Origin: Flavisolibacter longurius
GTDB taxonomy: Bacteria > Bacteroidota > Bacteroidia > Chitinophagales > Chitinophagaceae
Length of the DNA: 64,000 nt
Direction of reading: 5' to 3'
Assembly: GCA_013327885.1 (NCBI GenBank)
Contig: JABUMY010000001.1
Location: forward strand, 372,001-436,000
Positions 55,369-64,000 of the stretch are shown here, piece by piece (positions within the stretch are counted from its first letter, which is position 1; each line of letters begins with the position of its first letter). A program made the position numbers and the translations under genes. A model generated the notes under the pieces. That model was not told where the DNA came from, did not search any database, and saw nothing but the letters and a program-made list of their open reading frames with translations.

Positions 55369-56820
55369 TTATTGCCCCTGCGCTAAGCTATAACTCCGTT
55401 TATCACCCCACATATTCAATACTTCCATGGAGGCAATTTTGAAGTCGCCGCTAAGGCTGGCGTAAAGGCCCAGAATATCCTGTTGGTTCAGCGGTTGATC
55501 GTTGATCGATTCAAAGCGGGCATTGAACAGGTTTACCAGGTTGGTGTATTTTGAACCTGTTGGCCATACCTGTGTACCGCGGTTGCTGATGTTGATCAGT
55601 TTGAACTTAGTGCCGCCGTGGTGCATGCAGCGATTGGCTACCACCTCCGGCTGCTCTTCGCATTCAATGAACATATCCACACCCACAATTTTTTCCTGCT
55701 CGGTTTCCTTGGTTACCATCATCGAGTTCTCCATCAACTTGAAAACAGCAGGTGTACCGGGCTGGTTGGGTGTAACCGGTTTTGCACCTTGTGCCGGTGT
55801 CTTCCCAAAGTTGGAAATGATGGCTGCCGCAAATTCTTTTGTGTTCAATGCTGGTTTGTTCCTGTCACCGAAATCACCGGTACGGACGCCCTGTTCCAAT
55901 GTATACAGCAATGCATTTTCTATATTGGCTGCGTTTTCCAGTAAGCCAACGTGACGCAACAAACCAATACCACTCAGCAACAAGGCTGTAGGATTGGCAA
56001 TGCCTTTTCCTGCAATGTCAGGTGCGGTACCGTGAACAGCTTCGAAGATGGAAATGAAATCACCAATGTTAGCCGAAGGTGCAAAGCCCAAACCACCAAC
56101 CAGGCCTGCACACAGGTCCGAAATAATATCGCCCTGCAGGTTGGTCAACACAACCACTTCAAACACATTGGGACGCACCACCAGTTGCATGGCCAGGTCA
56201 TCCACGATCTTGTCATCAGCCTCCAGTTCAGGGTATTCCTTGGCCACTTCGTAAAACACTTCCAGGAAAAGGCCATCGGTAAGCTTCATGATGTTGGCCT
56301 TGTGACCGCAGGTAATGCGTTTGGCGCCCGTCTTCTTTGCCATTTCAAATGCATAGCGGATCACCTGCATGCTGCCGGGCCTTGTGATAAAACGGCGGCT
56401 TAAGGCAACATCCTGCGTGATCATGTGCTCGATGCCACCATAAGTATCTTCAATGTTTTCGCGTACAATGGTAAGATCGATGGGAATGCCAGCTTTGCTG
56501 AAAACCGTGTCCACCCCGTGCAGGGTTTTAAACGTGCGGTTGTTGGCGTAGGTGTTCCAGGTTTTGCGGGCTGTAACATTCACACTTTTCACCCCTTTTC
56601 CTTTGGGTGTTTCCATGGGTCCTTTGAAAAGAATTCCTAAATCTTCAATGGTTTGCTGGGCTTGCGGCGTCATGCCATTGCTGAAGCCTTTGTCAAATAC
56701 CCATTTTCCCATGTCCACAAACTCGTATTGCAAATCCACCCCATTTGCCTTAAAAATGTCTAAGACCGCATCCATGATTTCAGGCCCGATTCCATCGCCT
56801 TTGGCTACTGCTATTTTCAT
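55369..56820 (-). CDS. icd: Isocitrate dehydrogenase with C-terminal extension
   Basis: This enzyme oxidises isocitrate to 2-oxoglutarate in the TCA cycle, probably with NADP+. The 483-residue protein has the family motifs KGDGIGPEIMDAVLD, IDLTIVRENIEDTYGGIEHM, TNLQGDIISDLCAGLVGGLG and EAVHGTAPDIAGKGIANPTA. The catalytic core ends near residue 335; a further 140 residues, including MFIECEEQPEVVANRCMH, form an extra domain as in Thermus-type enzymes. The cofactor is inferred from that similarity. Confidence 0.92.
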   Translation of the reverse strand: MKIAVAKGDGIGPEIMDAVLDIFKANGVDLQYEFVDMGKWVFDKGFSNGMTPQAQQTIEDLGILFKGPMETPKGKGVKSVNVTARKTWNTYANNRTFKTLHGVDTVFSKAGIPIDLTIVRENIEDTYGGIEHMITQDVALSRRFITRPGSMQVIRYAFEMAKKTGAKRITCGHKANIMKLTDGLFLEVFYEVAKEYPELEADDKIVDDLAMQLVVRPNVFEVVVLTNLQGDIISDLCAGLVGGLGFAPSANIGDFISIFEAVHGTAPDIAGKGIANPTALLLSGIGLLRHVGLLENAANIENALLYTLEQGVRTGDFGDRNKPALNTKEFAAAIISNFGKTPAQGAKPVTPNQPGTPAVFKLMENSMMVTKETEQEKIVGVDMFIECEEQPEVVANRCMHHGGTKFKLINISNRGTQVWPTGSKYTNLVNLFNARFESINDQPLNQQDILGLYASLSGDFKIASMEVLNMWGDKRSYSLAQGQ

Positions 56821-56941
56821 AATGAACTATTTGAGGTTATGTTGCCGCAAAAATAGGCTTTGATAGAGCGTGATTTCCACAAAAAACAACCGGACAGATT
56901 TGTGGCAACAACTTTGTTTTACATTTAGCAAAAATCATATC

Positions 56942-57328
56942 ATGGTTAGCTTGATTTCGGAAGGTGTGAAGGTGAGCGTGGAAACATTTTATCAGCAGGA
57001 TTACAGTAACCCCTTGCAGTCGGAGTTTATGTTTGCTTACCGTATAACAATAGAAAATCATAATTCATTTCCTGTTAAGCTGCATAGCCGTCACTGGCAT
57101 ATATTCGATTCGGATGGCAGTTACCGCGAGGTTGAAGGCGAAGGCGTTGTGGGCATGCAGCCGGTGATCAGTCCAGGCGAAGAGTACCAGTATGTAAGCG
57201 GTTGTAACCTGCATACAGAGATGGGCCGCATGCATGGTTCTTACTTAATGGAAAACCTGCACAACAAAGAATTGTTCGACGTCAACATTCCTGCCTTTGA
57301 AATGGTGACGCCATTTAAGTACAACTGA
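56942..57328 (+). CDS. apaG: ApaG-family protein
   Basis: A 128-residue beta-sandwich protein of the ApaG family. Motifs are FAYRITIENHNSFPVKLHSR, WHIFDSDG, VEGEGVVGMQPVISPGE and YQYVSGCNLHTEMGRMHGSY. Family members are linked to Co2+/Mg2+ resistance in enterics, but the biochemical role is unknown. ATG 56942 is preferred over 56870. Confidence 0.93.
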   Translation: MVSLISEGVKVSVETFYQQDYSNPLQSEFMFAYRITIENHNSFPVKLHSRHWHIFDSDGSYREVEGEGVVGMQPVISPGEEYQYVSGCNLHTEMGRMHGSYLMENLHNKELFDVNIPAFEMVTPFKYN

Positions 57329-57396
57329 TACCGCAACGAATTGTTGTAAGGCATTTGCTTGCAAAGGCAGTGTACAGATTCTTCTCCAAAGATGGC

Positions 57397-57427
57397 AACG
57401 CAATTGGAAACGCCAGTTGCGTTTATG
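57397..57427 (+). terminator. Weak terminator after apaG
   Basis: aacgcaattgg pairs with ccagttgcgtt (one G.T), loop 5 nt, followed only by ttt. Termination would be weak. Confidence 0.5.
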
Positions 57428-57517
57428 TCCGTAGTAATTTTTTCCTACTGTTCTGTAAATAGGTTTATCTCCGTAGTTCTATAACTTCTCCCTTTCTTAA
57501 TTTCAGCCGCTATCCGC

Positions 57518-57525
57518 TTATTTTG
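57518..57525 (+). promoter_or_regulatory. -7 box abutting the vanZ-like gene
   Basis: TTATTTTG, a one-base-shorter form of TAnnTTTG (TAnTTTG), ends 4 nt before the ATG. Predicted leaderless. Confidence 0.4.
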
Positions 57526-57529
57526 CAGC

Positions 57530-57886
57530 ATGCTCCAAAAAATTGCCCGCATTCGCATGTTGCCATCTCTTTGGCTTTTTGTTATCACCGTATTGTTTCT
57601 GTTGCCTGGCTCGGCCCTGCCCAAGTCAGAAATGATCATCCCGCATTTTGACAAATATGTACATTTTGGTTTTTTTGCCGTGCTGCTTTTTTTGTGGCGC
57701 TTTCAGTTTGGCGCTGCACTAAAGTTTTCAGTTTTGTTGTTGCTACTTGCCTTTGCTTATGGAATGGGCATAGAAATCATACAGCATTATTTGATCGCAA
57801 ACCGATCATTCGATATGGGCGACGTGTGGGCTGACATGGCCGGTGCAGTAGCCGGTGTTTTCGCTTGGGTGTATATAAAAAAATAG
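57530..57886 (+). CDS. VanZ-family membrane protein
   Basis: A 118-residue protein with four membrane helices: LWLFVITVLFLLPGSALP, then the family motif DKYVHFGFFAVLLFLW, YGMGIEIIQHYLIANRSFD and MGDVWADMAGAVAGVFAW. VanZ-like proteins are widespread small membrane proteins; a few give teicoplanin resistance, but most have no known role. A short hairpin follows the stop. Confidence 0.85.
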   Translation: MLQKIARIRMLPSLWLFVITVLFLLPGSALPKSEMIIPHFDKYVHFGFFAVLLFLWRFQFGAALKFSVLLLLLAFAYGMGIEIIQHYLIANRSFDMGDVWADMAGAVAGVFAWVYIKK

Positions 57887-58231
57887 ACCCCTGTAGAAAC
57901 AGGGGTCGCAACCAAAACTAACTGCTTATGAGAAAATTGACTGCTTTATGTGAGAAGAACTATCTTTTATAGAGCAAAATTGCTGCCAATTATTTTAATT
58001 CATTTGTTAAGAAATTCTAAAACCGCTTTTGTCGTTTTTAGAACCTGTAAAGAACTATTATAAACATAATAAATAACGTGCCAGAATCAAAATTTGGCGG
58101 AAAGAAAAAAGCAAATTCACTCTTCGTGACGTTTTTCTGACAAATTGTTTTTGTTGTATAAATCTTATTGCTAAATCGATTGAAAATAAAAATGAGGAAA
58201 CGGTGAAATTTTCTACACAGCCATTCCTCAG
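57887..58231. other. Intergenic region with a perfect hairpin and a micro-ORF
   Basis: In this 345 bp gap gacccctgt (57889-57897) pairs perfectly with acaggggtc (57902-57910) around agaa; the minus strand has a T run after it, so it could terminate prfA transcription some 320 nt downstream. On the plus strand, ATG 57928 starts a 14-codon frame, MRKLTALCEKNYLL. The rest is AT-rich with no recognisable feature. Confidence 0.5.
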
Positions 58232-59296
58232 TTAGTTCTGCTTTGCCATTTTTTCTGCATTCTCGGCAAACTGCAAGGCATCCACCAATTCATCAATAAA
58301 CCCGTTCAGCACTTCCTGCAGGTTGTAAAGGGTAAGGCCGATCCGGTGATCGGTTACACGTCCCTGTGGAAAATTGTACGTACGGATCTTAGCGCTGCGG
58401 TCGCCGGTGCTCACCAGGCTTTTGCGGTGACGTGAAATTTCCTCTTCCTGCTTGCGCACCTGTTCTTCGTAAAGGCGTGTCCGCAACATTTGCATGGCTT
58501 TTTCGCGGTTGGCCAACTGCGTACGCTCTGTTTGGCAAACCACAACCGTACCGGTGGGAAGGTGGGTCAGCAAAACCTTTGTTTCTACCTTGTTCACGTT
58601 CTGACCACCGGCGCCGCCGCTTCGGGCCGTTTCCATTTTTACGTCGCTGTCCTTTAATTCAAAATCAATTTCTTCAGCCTCCGGCATCACGGCTACCGTA
58701 GCTGCACTGGTATGTACACGGCCGCTGGTTTCGGTGTCGGGTACACGCTGTACACGGTGCACGCCGCTTTCAAACTTCATGGTGCCGTACACATCATCTC
58801 CCACCACTTCAATCTGTATCTCCTTGTAACCACCAACGGTGCCTTCGGTTTCCGAAAGGATGCTTGTTTTCCAGCCCTTGCGTTCGCAATAGCGCATGTA
58901 CATGCGGGCCAGGTCGCCGGCAAAAAGACTGGCCTCATCGCCACCGGTACCGGCACGGATCTCAAGAATAGCGTTCTTTTCATCCTGCGGATCTTTGGGG
59001 ATCAGCATCTGGCGAATCACGCTTTCCATTTTGGTGAGCTTTTCTTCAGCTTCCGGCAGCTCGGCCTTGGCCAGCTCCCGCATTTCTTCGTCGGATCCAT
59101 TTAAGGCCTCGCGGTAAAAGGCCACATCATCAATCAGTTTTTTATAGTCGTTGTGCGCCAGCACAATCTTTTCGAGACTCCGGTACTCTTTGGAGAGTTG
59201 CCCGAATTTTTTATTATCGGCAATGATTTCAGGGTTGGTCAGGGCCACGCCAAGATCGTCAAATCGGGCTTTGATGGCTTCCAGTTTATCCAGCAT
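58232..59296 (-). CDS. prfA: Peptide chain release factor 1
   Basis: RF1 ends translation at UAA and UAG. The 354-residue protein has the catalytic GGQ loop in [17 protein letters not shown], the stop-codon region with the PxT-type motif ([20 protein letters not shown]) and the N-terminal coiled domain. ATG 59296 ([14 protein letters not shown]) is preferred over 59332. No prmC neighbour is seen. Confidence 0.97.
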   Translation of the reverse strand: MLDKLEAIKARFDDLGVALTNPEIIADNKKFGQLSKEYRSLEKIVLAHNDYKKLIDDVAFYREALNGSDEEMRELAKAELPEAEEKLTKMESVIRQMLIPKDPQDEKNAILEIRAGTGGDEASLFAGDLARMYMRYCERKGWKTSILSETEGTVGGYKEIQIEVVGDDVYGTMKFESGVHRVQRVPDTETSGRVHTSAATVAVMPEAEEIDFELKDSDVKMETARSGGAGGQNVNKVETKVLLTHLPTGTVVVCQTERTQLANREKAMQMLRTRLYEEQVRKQEEEISRHRKSLVSTGDRSAKIRTYNFPQGRVTDHRIGLTLYNLQEVLNGFIDELVDALQFAENAEKMAKQN

Positions 59297-59313
59297 ACAT
59301 AAAATTAGAGCCG

Positions 59314-59321
59314 CAAATGTA
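59314..59321 (-). promoter_or_regulatory. prfA -7 box
   Basis: TACATTTG on the minus strand, a full TAnnTTTG match, 17 nt before the prfA ATG. Confidence 0.5.
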
Positions 59322-59357
59322 AACTTTGCCAAACGAATAAGACGTTAAGAAGCGGCG

Positions 59358-59365
59358 TATTTTCG
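59358..59365 (+). promoter_or_regulatory. -7 box abutting the amidohydrolase gene
   Basis: TATTTTCG, one base off TAnnTTTG, ends 5 nt before ATG 59371. Predicted leaderless. Confidence 0.4.
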
Positions 59366-59370
59366 GGCCG

Positions 59371-60648
59371 ATGAAAACCCGTAAACTTGCTGCCCCTCTC
59401 ATTTTTGACGGTTACCGTTTTGTAAAAGACAAGGTTCTAGTGTTATCCGAAGATGGCGTTGTTGAAGACCTGCTGCCGGCCGCTGCTGCCGGCGATGCTA
59501 TAGAGATGTATGACGGAATTCTTTCGCCGGGATTTATCAATTGTCATTGCCATCTTGAACTGAGCCACATGCGGGGAAAAATTCCTGAGGGGACAGGGCT
59601 GGTGGATTTTGTTTTTAAAGTGGTGACGGAACGTTCGGCTTCGGATGAGGAGATCGCTACGGCAATTGAAGAAGGGGAAAAAGAAATGATCCGCAACGGG
59701 ATTGTTGCCGTTGGTGATATTTGCAATACCAATACAACGCTGGCGCAAAAGCAAAAACGGAATCTTTTTTATTACAATTTTATCGAAGCCAGCGGCTGGC
59801 TCCCGGCAGGCGCCCCCGTCCGTTTTCAAGCGGTAAAAAACCTATACGATGAATTTGCCAGCCAATTAACACCAAACACAAAACACCAAACCCCAAACCT
59901 TTCCCTGGTGCCCCATGCACCTTACTCTGTTTCCGAAAATTTATGGACAGCCCTGCAACCTTTTTTTAGCGGGAAAGTAGTTTCCATTCACAACCAGGAA
60001 ACGCGTTTTGAAGATGAATTTTTTCTGCAGGGAACGGGTGATTTCCAACGGATGTACAGCCTGATGAAGATTGACAACAATCATCACCAGCCCACAAAGC
60101 GCAGCAGCCTGCAATCGTATTTTGAAAAATTGAAAGGCGCTGCCAACGTGATTCTTGTGCACAATACCTTCACCAAAGAAGAAGACGTTGTTTATGTCAA
60201 ACGCGAAACGGCAAACGACAGAGGAGAAACGTTAAACGGGAGAGAGGAAAGCTTTAAACCGCAAGCCGCCAACAGCGAACATCGAACCTTAAACATCAAA
60301 CATCGAACTTCAAACCCCCAAACCTTTTTCTGTCTTTGCGTGAACGCCAACCAATACATTGAAAAGGCTTTGCCGCCAGTAGAAATGCTGCGGCAGCAAG
60401 GCGCCAATATTGTGTTGGGCACCGACAGTCTTGGCAGCAACTGGAGCCTGAATATCGTGGATGAGATCAAAACGCTGCGAAAACATTTTCCGCAAATACC
60501 GCTCGAAGAAATGCTGACCTGGGCTACAAGCAATGGGGCCAAAGCATTGGGTATTGATGGCAGGCTGGGAAGTTTTGAAAAAGGAAAAAAGCCAGGTGTG
60601 GTTGTGCTTGCGGAAGCGGAATTGGTGGTAGATCGTGTTTTGGGATAG
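59371..60648 (+). CDS. Amidohydrolase-family protein with repeat-derived insertions
   Basis: A 425-residue metal-dependent hydrolase of the chlorohydrolase/deaminase group. Metal ligands are in [20 protein letters not shown] and [11 protein letters not shown]; a typical terminal motif is [20 protein letters not shown]. The substrate is not evident; guanine, adenosine or S-adenosylhomocysteine deaminases are relatives. Two segments are not family-like: residues about 164-176 ([10 protein letters not shown]) and about 277-320, both encoded by word arrays that stay in frame. Confidence 0.85.
   Translation: MKTRKLAAPLIFDGYRFVKDKVLVLSEDGVVEDLLPAAAAGDAIEMYDGILSPGFINCHCHLELSHMRGKIPEGTGLVDFVFKVVTERSASDEEIATAIEEGEKEMIRNGIVAVGDICNTNTTLAQKQKRNLFYYNFIEASGWLPAGAPVRFQAVKNLYDEFASQLTPNTKHQTPNLSLVPHAPYSVSENLWTALQPFFSGKVVSIHNQETRFEDEFFLQGTGDFQRMYSLMKIDNNHHQPTKRSSLQSYFEKLKGAANVILVHNTFTKEEDVVYVKRETANDRGETLNGREESFKPQAANSEHRTLNIKHRTSNPQTFFCLCVNANQYIEKALPPVEMLRQQGANIVLGTDSLGSNWSLNIVDEIKTLRKHFPQIPLEEMLTWATSNGAKALGIDGRLGSFEKGKKPGVVVLAEAELVVDRVLG
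59865..59900. repeat. Word array inside the amidohydrolase gene (caccaaac family)
   Basis: Four degenerate copies of acaccaaac (from taacaccaaacacaaaacac) encode about a dozen extra residues, in frame. Confidence 0.65.
60205..60330. repeat. Larger word array inside the amidohydrolase gene
   Basis: The first half has gaaacg/gttaaacg words like those at 6612-6668; the second half has aacatcaaacatcgaacttc words. Together they encode about 42 extra residues, all in frame. Confidence 0.65.
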
Positions 60649-60796
60649 TTCAAAAGTTCACGGGTTCACGGGTTCACAAGTTTGTTCTGCTTGTGCTTAG
60701 TGGAACCTCCCCTCGCTATTTATACATAATCATGCTTCTATACGCATTTACAACTGACCACTCGCCACTCACCACTCACCACCCATCACTCACCAC
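60649..60796. repeat. Word arrays between the amidohydrolase gene and recO
   Basis: 60651-60682 holds three copies of gttcacgg, and 60752-60799 holds six copies of actcacca/actcgcca running into the end of recO. The two families are different and do not pair with each other. Confidence 0.6.
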
Positions 60797-61534
60797 TCAA
60801 CTCATTACTTCCCGCAATACCGGCAGGGTGCGTAATGTTCCAAATTCCGGTATGTGAAACGCATAATACTGCTCAATGGCATGCGTAATGCGGCGGCGTA
60901 CTTCCTGGTTCAAAAACACCTGCTCCAGTTCCTGCGGCTGCATGATCTTTAAGATATCGGAAACAGCAGCGGCCTCCCTATCCAGCAGGTAAAACTGGTG
61001 CTGCGGTTGCTGCGCCGTGAACTGTCCTTCCTGCAGGTCGAGGTAGTGTTTTTCGTCTGAAAATTCATCGCTGACGCGAAAGCCGAAAAATACGGCCAGG
61101 TGCAGCGCAAAAAACAGCGGAAAGTTTCCGGTCACGGCTTCGTTGGCACTGTCAAGATGATGCAATGCATCTTCTACAAAATAAAAAAGATCGGGGTTTG
61201 GTTCGGGTTGTTTCAGGCATTTGGCTAGCAGTTCTACCATAAAAAGCGCAACGGCATTTTTGCGCACATCAGAAAGTACATGCTGGTATAAAAAATCCCA
61301 TTTGTATTCCCGCAGGCGCTGCAGCTTGTTGAAATCGTTGTGGTAAGCCACCAGTTCAAGGATGGATGCTGGCTGAAAGAACGTAGCTTTTGCACTGCCT
61401 TTTTTACTGGCCTGCCGCACCCCGTTCACCAGGTAAGACTGCACACCAAAAAGCTCTGTAAAAATGGTGACGATAAGCGATGTTTCGCCGTATTTGACGG
61501 AGCGGAGAACAATGCCTTTTGTTTTTTGGATCAT
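60797..61534 (-). CDS. recO: DNA repair protein RecO
   Basis: RecO helps load RecA onto single-stranded DNA in the RecFOR pathway. The 245-residue protein has the N-terminal OB-fold pattern KGIVLRSVKYGETSLIVTIF and SYLVNGVRQASKKGSAKATF; the C-terminal half is helical and lacks an obvious four-cysteine zinc site. It is downstream of the PorZ-like gene on the same strand, an arrangement I believe is common in Bacteroidota. Confidence 0.92.
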   Translation of the reverse strand: MIQKTKGIVLRSVKYGETSLIVTIFTELFGVQSYLVNGVRQASKKGSAKATFFQPASILELVAYHNDFNKLQRLREYKWDFLYQHVLSDVRKNAVALFMVELLAKCLKQPEPNPDLFYFVEDALHHLDSANEAVTGNFPLFFALHLAVFFGFRVSDEFSDEKHYLDLQEGQFTAQQPQHQFYLLDREAAAVSDILKIMQPQELEQVFLNQEVRRRITHAIEQYYAFHIPEFGTLRTLPVLREVMS

Positions 61535-61543
61535 GATTTTAGC

Positions 61544-61710
61544 GGTTCACAAATTCACTTGTTCACGAGTACACAAGTTACGTGTAAAGCAGGGGAAAGG
61601 CTGATTTTAAGCTGGTAGATTCTTCTTAAAATTTGCGTTGCATCCGGTTAGAGAAACGTTCGTTTTTTTCATCGGAAACTTGTGAACTTGTAAACCGTGG
61701 ACGTGTGAAC
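61544..61710. repeat. Paired-arm word repeat (gttcacnn family)
   Basis: Left arm 61544-61583 and right arm 61676-61710 are roughly three-quarters complementary with one gap. The pair fills the gap between porZ and recO; the right arm ends 5 nt from the porZ stop. Confidence 0.65.
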
Positions 61711-61715
61711 TATTC

Positions 61716-63998
61716 CTACTTCACCAACACGATCTTGCCTACCACTTGATCGCCTTTTAGATTGTCAACGGCAATGACCAGGTATATACCAGTTGCGGCT
61801 TTTGCACCTTTGTAATCCTTGCCATTCCATACGGCCTGTCCACCCAGAGAGCGGGTTTGGTACACCAACTTTCCAGCCGTTTCGGTGATCTTTACCATGC
61901 TGTTTTCGGGCAGGCCACGAATGCCAATATTGCCATTATAACCCGGTGGTACCGGGTTGGGAAAAACAAGCACAGAACCTTTCGTCTCTTCGGCTTCGGC
62001 AGCCCCCGCACGGAGTGAAACCAGGCCCTTGGCTGTAGCCATGAACACTTCGCCTGTGGCACCATTGATTGCGATCTTCCTGACATCGTTGCTCAGCAAA
62101 GGGCTGTTGCTTTCGGTATAGTTGGCGATCAATTTATCACCCAGCGGCGAAACAAGGGAAATGCCACCGGATGTAGCCACCCATTTGCGGTTGGCGCCAT
62201 CCACGGCAATGCTGCGCACTTCCTGTCCCCGGAAAAGATAATTGGCAAAAGCGCCTTCTTTTACCACCGGCAAAATGGCTTCGCAGGCCGGCGAGAAGAC
62301 CTCAGATCCGCATTGAAAAACAGCAATGCCATTGGTGGTGCCAACCCACATGGCGCCTTCTTTGTCTTTCGCCAGGCAAAGCACTTCGCTGGCAGGAAGG
62401 TTTCCCTGTCCGGCACCTGTTTGCAACAGTCGCCAGCGGTCGTCGGCAGTCGATGCAAAGGTCCCGTGATCGAAAAGGAGTAGGCCGTTGCCGAGGGGCG
62501 ACTGAATCCATTTTATCCCGGCATCGTCCACTACAATTTGTGCTACGGCATTTTCATTGAGGGTAAATGGTGCTGTAAAAGACTGCCAGGTTCCATCGGG
62601 TTTGACAACGTGCAACTGCCGTGTTGACCCAAAATTTGAAATCCAGAGATTGGCCTCGGCGTCAAAGGAAAGCCCCGCAACACGGTAGCTGGAAGGATCG
62701 CCTACGGTAGGACCGAGGGGTGAACCCTGCTTGAATATTTGCGGTTGTCCATCAACGTTACTATGTATCAGTCCGCCGCCAAAAGAGCCACTCCAAACCG
62801 AGCCATCCCGCGGGTCAATAGCGACAGTGATCACATCAAGCACCGAGTCCAGTTGCGGGTAGCTGTACCGATTGAAAGCCGACCATTCTGCACCCTGCAG
62901 CCTGAACAAACCGCTCGGATTGTATTGGTAATTCCAACTGCTGTTGACCGCACCAGCGGCAGCCCATAATATGCCGTTCTGTACCGTCATTTCGCCCAGC
63001 ACAATGTTTTGCGGTGAAGAAGGTTTGTAATTTTCGATGCCGCCTGCACTTACCTGCACAAGGCCTTCTGCTGCATCGGCAATCCAATAGCTATTTTGGT
63101 GGTAAATGGCTTTTTGCGGCGAAACGATCCGGCCTGCCTGCTGCAGAACCTGCTGAACAGCCCCGTTAACATCCACCACCGTTACCTGGGCAGGGCCACT
63201 GTTGTTTGCCTGTGACAGCAGCAAGCGATCGTTCGCAACCTGCAGGGAAGTTACCGGCAACCCGTTGGCAAACAAAAACGACCAGGTGTTGCCATTCTCC
63301 ACAAAAAGCGAATCATTTTGCACCACCACGGCTTTGCCGTTTATCGTCACCACGGCTTTGGCCCGCGCCGGTGCATTACTCACAGAAATGGTTTGCCAGG
63401 ACCTGAAATCCCCCGGGTTGGCTGCGTTAACAGGCAAGCGTTTCAAGCCTTCTTCCGTAGCCGCGTAAATATGTGAAGCGGTTTTGGCCACTGCGGTTGT
63501 TTTTACATAGCCGCCGTTATTGCCAATGGCCCAGAGTTCTTTGGCCTCGTACTTTTCTGCGTCCAGCAAAACAATACCAAGTCCGGTAGAAAGATAGGCA
63601 TACCGGCCATCGGGGTAGATGGCATAAATGTTCTTATCGCCTGCAAGGGCAGAGCGTTTGAGGTCGGGAATATTGCGGATGCTTCCGGCGGATAGGATAT
63701 CGATATTGCTGTTGCTATAGGCAACAAAAAGCCGTTGCGAAGCCGCATCAAACTGAATGGCACTGATGCCGGTTTCGCTCAGGCCGGAAACAGCGCTGTA
63801 GCGAGTTGTTTCGCCAGTTTCTGTATCAATACTAAAAAGGCTCAGTGGTGTTGCTGCAAAGATCGTTGTGCCGGAGGCCGTGACATCCAGCGCCACCTGG
63901 TAGGGGAGATGCTCCCGCCACATACCCAATGGTGGAAAGTTGTTTTGCCCGGCTGCAAAAAGGGGAAGGAGAAAAAGAAGGAATACCGCTCTCACCAT
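61716..63998 (-). CDS. porZ: PorZ-like type IX secretion protein with sorting domain
   Basis: A 760-residue secreted protein. Signal peptide (1-17, LLFLLPLFAAGQ), then two beta-propeller regions (repeats such as IFAATPLSLFSID, YAYLSTGLGIVLLD, MWVGTTNGIAVFQ, KWVATSGGISLVSP), and a C-terminal type A T9SS sorting domain (VLVFPNPVPPGYNGNIGIRG ... GIYLVIAVDNLKGDQVVGKI). PorZ is part of the cell-surface attachment complex that processes T9SS cargo. ATG 63998 is 2 bp from the window edge; the signal peptide supports it. Confidence 0.85.
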   Translation of the reverse strand: MVRAVFLLFLLPLFAAGQNNFPPLGMWREHLPYQVALDVTASGTTIFAATPLSLFSIDTETGETTRYSAVSGLSETGISAIQFDAASQRLFVAYSNSNIDILSAGSIRNIPDLKRSALAGDKNIYAIYPDGRYAYLSTGLGIVLLDAEKYEAKELWAIGNNGGYVKTTAVAKTASHIYAATEEGLKRLPVNAANPGDFRSWQTISVSNAPARAKAVVTINGKAVVVQNDSLFVENGNTWSFLFANGLPVTSLQVANDRLLLSQANNSGPAQVTVVDVNGAVQQVLQQAGRIVSPQKAIYHQNSYWIADAAEGLVQVSAGGIENYKPSSPQNIVLGEMTVQNGILWAAAGAVNSSWNYQYNPSGLFRLQGAEWSAFNRYSYPQLDSVLDVITVAIDPRDGSVWSGSFGGGLIHSNVDGQPQIFKQGSPLGPTVGDPSSYRVAGLSFDAEANLWISNFGSTRQLHVVKPDGTWQSFTAPFTLNENAVAQIVVDDAGIKWIQSPLGNGLLLFDHGTFASTADDRWRLLQTGAGQGNLPASEVLCLAKDKEGAMWVGTTNGIAVFQCGSEVFSPACEAILPVVKEGAFANYLFRGQEVRSIAVDGANRKWVATSGGISLVSPLGDKLIANYTESNSPLLSNDVRKIAINGATGEVFMATAKGLVSLRAGAAEAEETKGSVLVFPNPVPPGYNGNIGIRGLPENSMVKITETAGKLVYQTRSLGGQAVWNGKDYKGAKAATGIYLVIAVDNLKGDQVVGKIVLVK

Positions 63999-64000
63999 TC

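Noticed and set aside
6205-60330. Possible CRISPR array from the short repeats
   Set aside because: The repeats are 7-10 nt and degenerate, with no spacers of constant length and no cas genes.

Overview
The window is 64 kb of a Bacteroidota chromosome, most likely family Chitinophagaceae. The assignment rests on a complete gldKLMN type IX secretion (T9SS) operon, a PorZ-like protein with a T9SS sorting tail, a LpxC-FabZ fusion, -7 boxes of the form TAnnTTTG in front of many genes, and the absence of Shine-Dalgarno sequences. Coding density is high. There are no rRNA or tRNA genes, CRISPR arrays, insertion sequences or phage genes that I can see. It reads as a core chromosome with one small toxin-antitoxin pair as the only clearly mobile-type gene content.

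Layout. 0-8.5 kb: a partial lgt, a DUF937/OmpA envelope protein, ruvB, a GNAT acetyltransferase, acpP-fabF-rnc, and an AraC-type regulator followed by a NicO/UreH-like metal transporter. 8.6-11.4 kb: lpxC/fabZ-lpxA plus an orphan ABC ATPase. 12-20.7 kb: tsaE-ald, a Cu+ P-type ATPase, a four-helix-bundle-like protein, recQ, and a single-domain response regulator convergent with a membrane histidine kinase. 20.7-34.3 kb: a heme supercluster holding every step from glutamyl-tRNA to heme (hemA, hemL, hemB, hemC, hemD, hemE, hemF, hemJ, hemH) plus hemW, interrupted by an exported alpha/beta hydrolase and a RelE/ParE-type toxin-antitoxin pair, with a PAS/metallo-hydrolase gene pair between hemL and hemW. 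34.3-43.1 kb: a TamA-like Omp85 protein, a DUF4271 membrane protein, a second HemD-like protein and gldK-gldL-gldM-gldN. 43.8-53.3 kb (minus strand): uvrC, a lipoprotein, an ECF sigma factor with a membrane/beta-barrel partner, a heme-type TonB-dependent receptor with PepSY and small membrane proteins, and gpmI. 53.4-64 kb: a DUF4783 protein, nadC, a SUI1-family factor, icd, apaG, vanZ-like, prfA, an amidohydrolase, recO and porZ.

The most unusual structure is not a gene. Many intergenic gaps are filled by degenerate arrays of 7-10 nt words (for example gttcacnn, actcacca, tcaacctatta, cacaaaggca, tactatccca). Several of these arrays occur as two complementary arms of 23-40 nt that would fold into long hairpins. 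Arms often run from one gene's stop codon to the next gene's start codon, and in hemC, an amidohydrolase gene and the uvrC 3' end the same kind of sequence is in frame inside coding DNA. I have no name for this class and I treat it as the best candidate for something undescribed. A second recurring pattern is a promoter -7 box placed 3-6 nt before the start codon, which predicts leaderless mRNAs for several genes.
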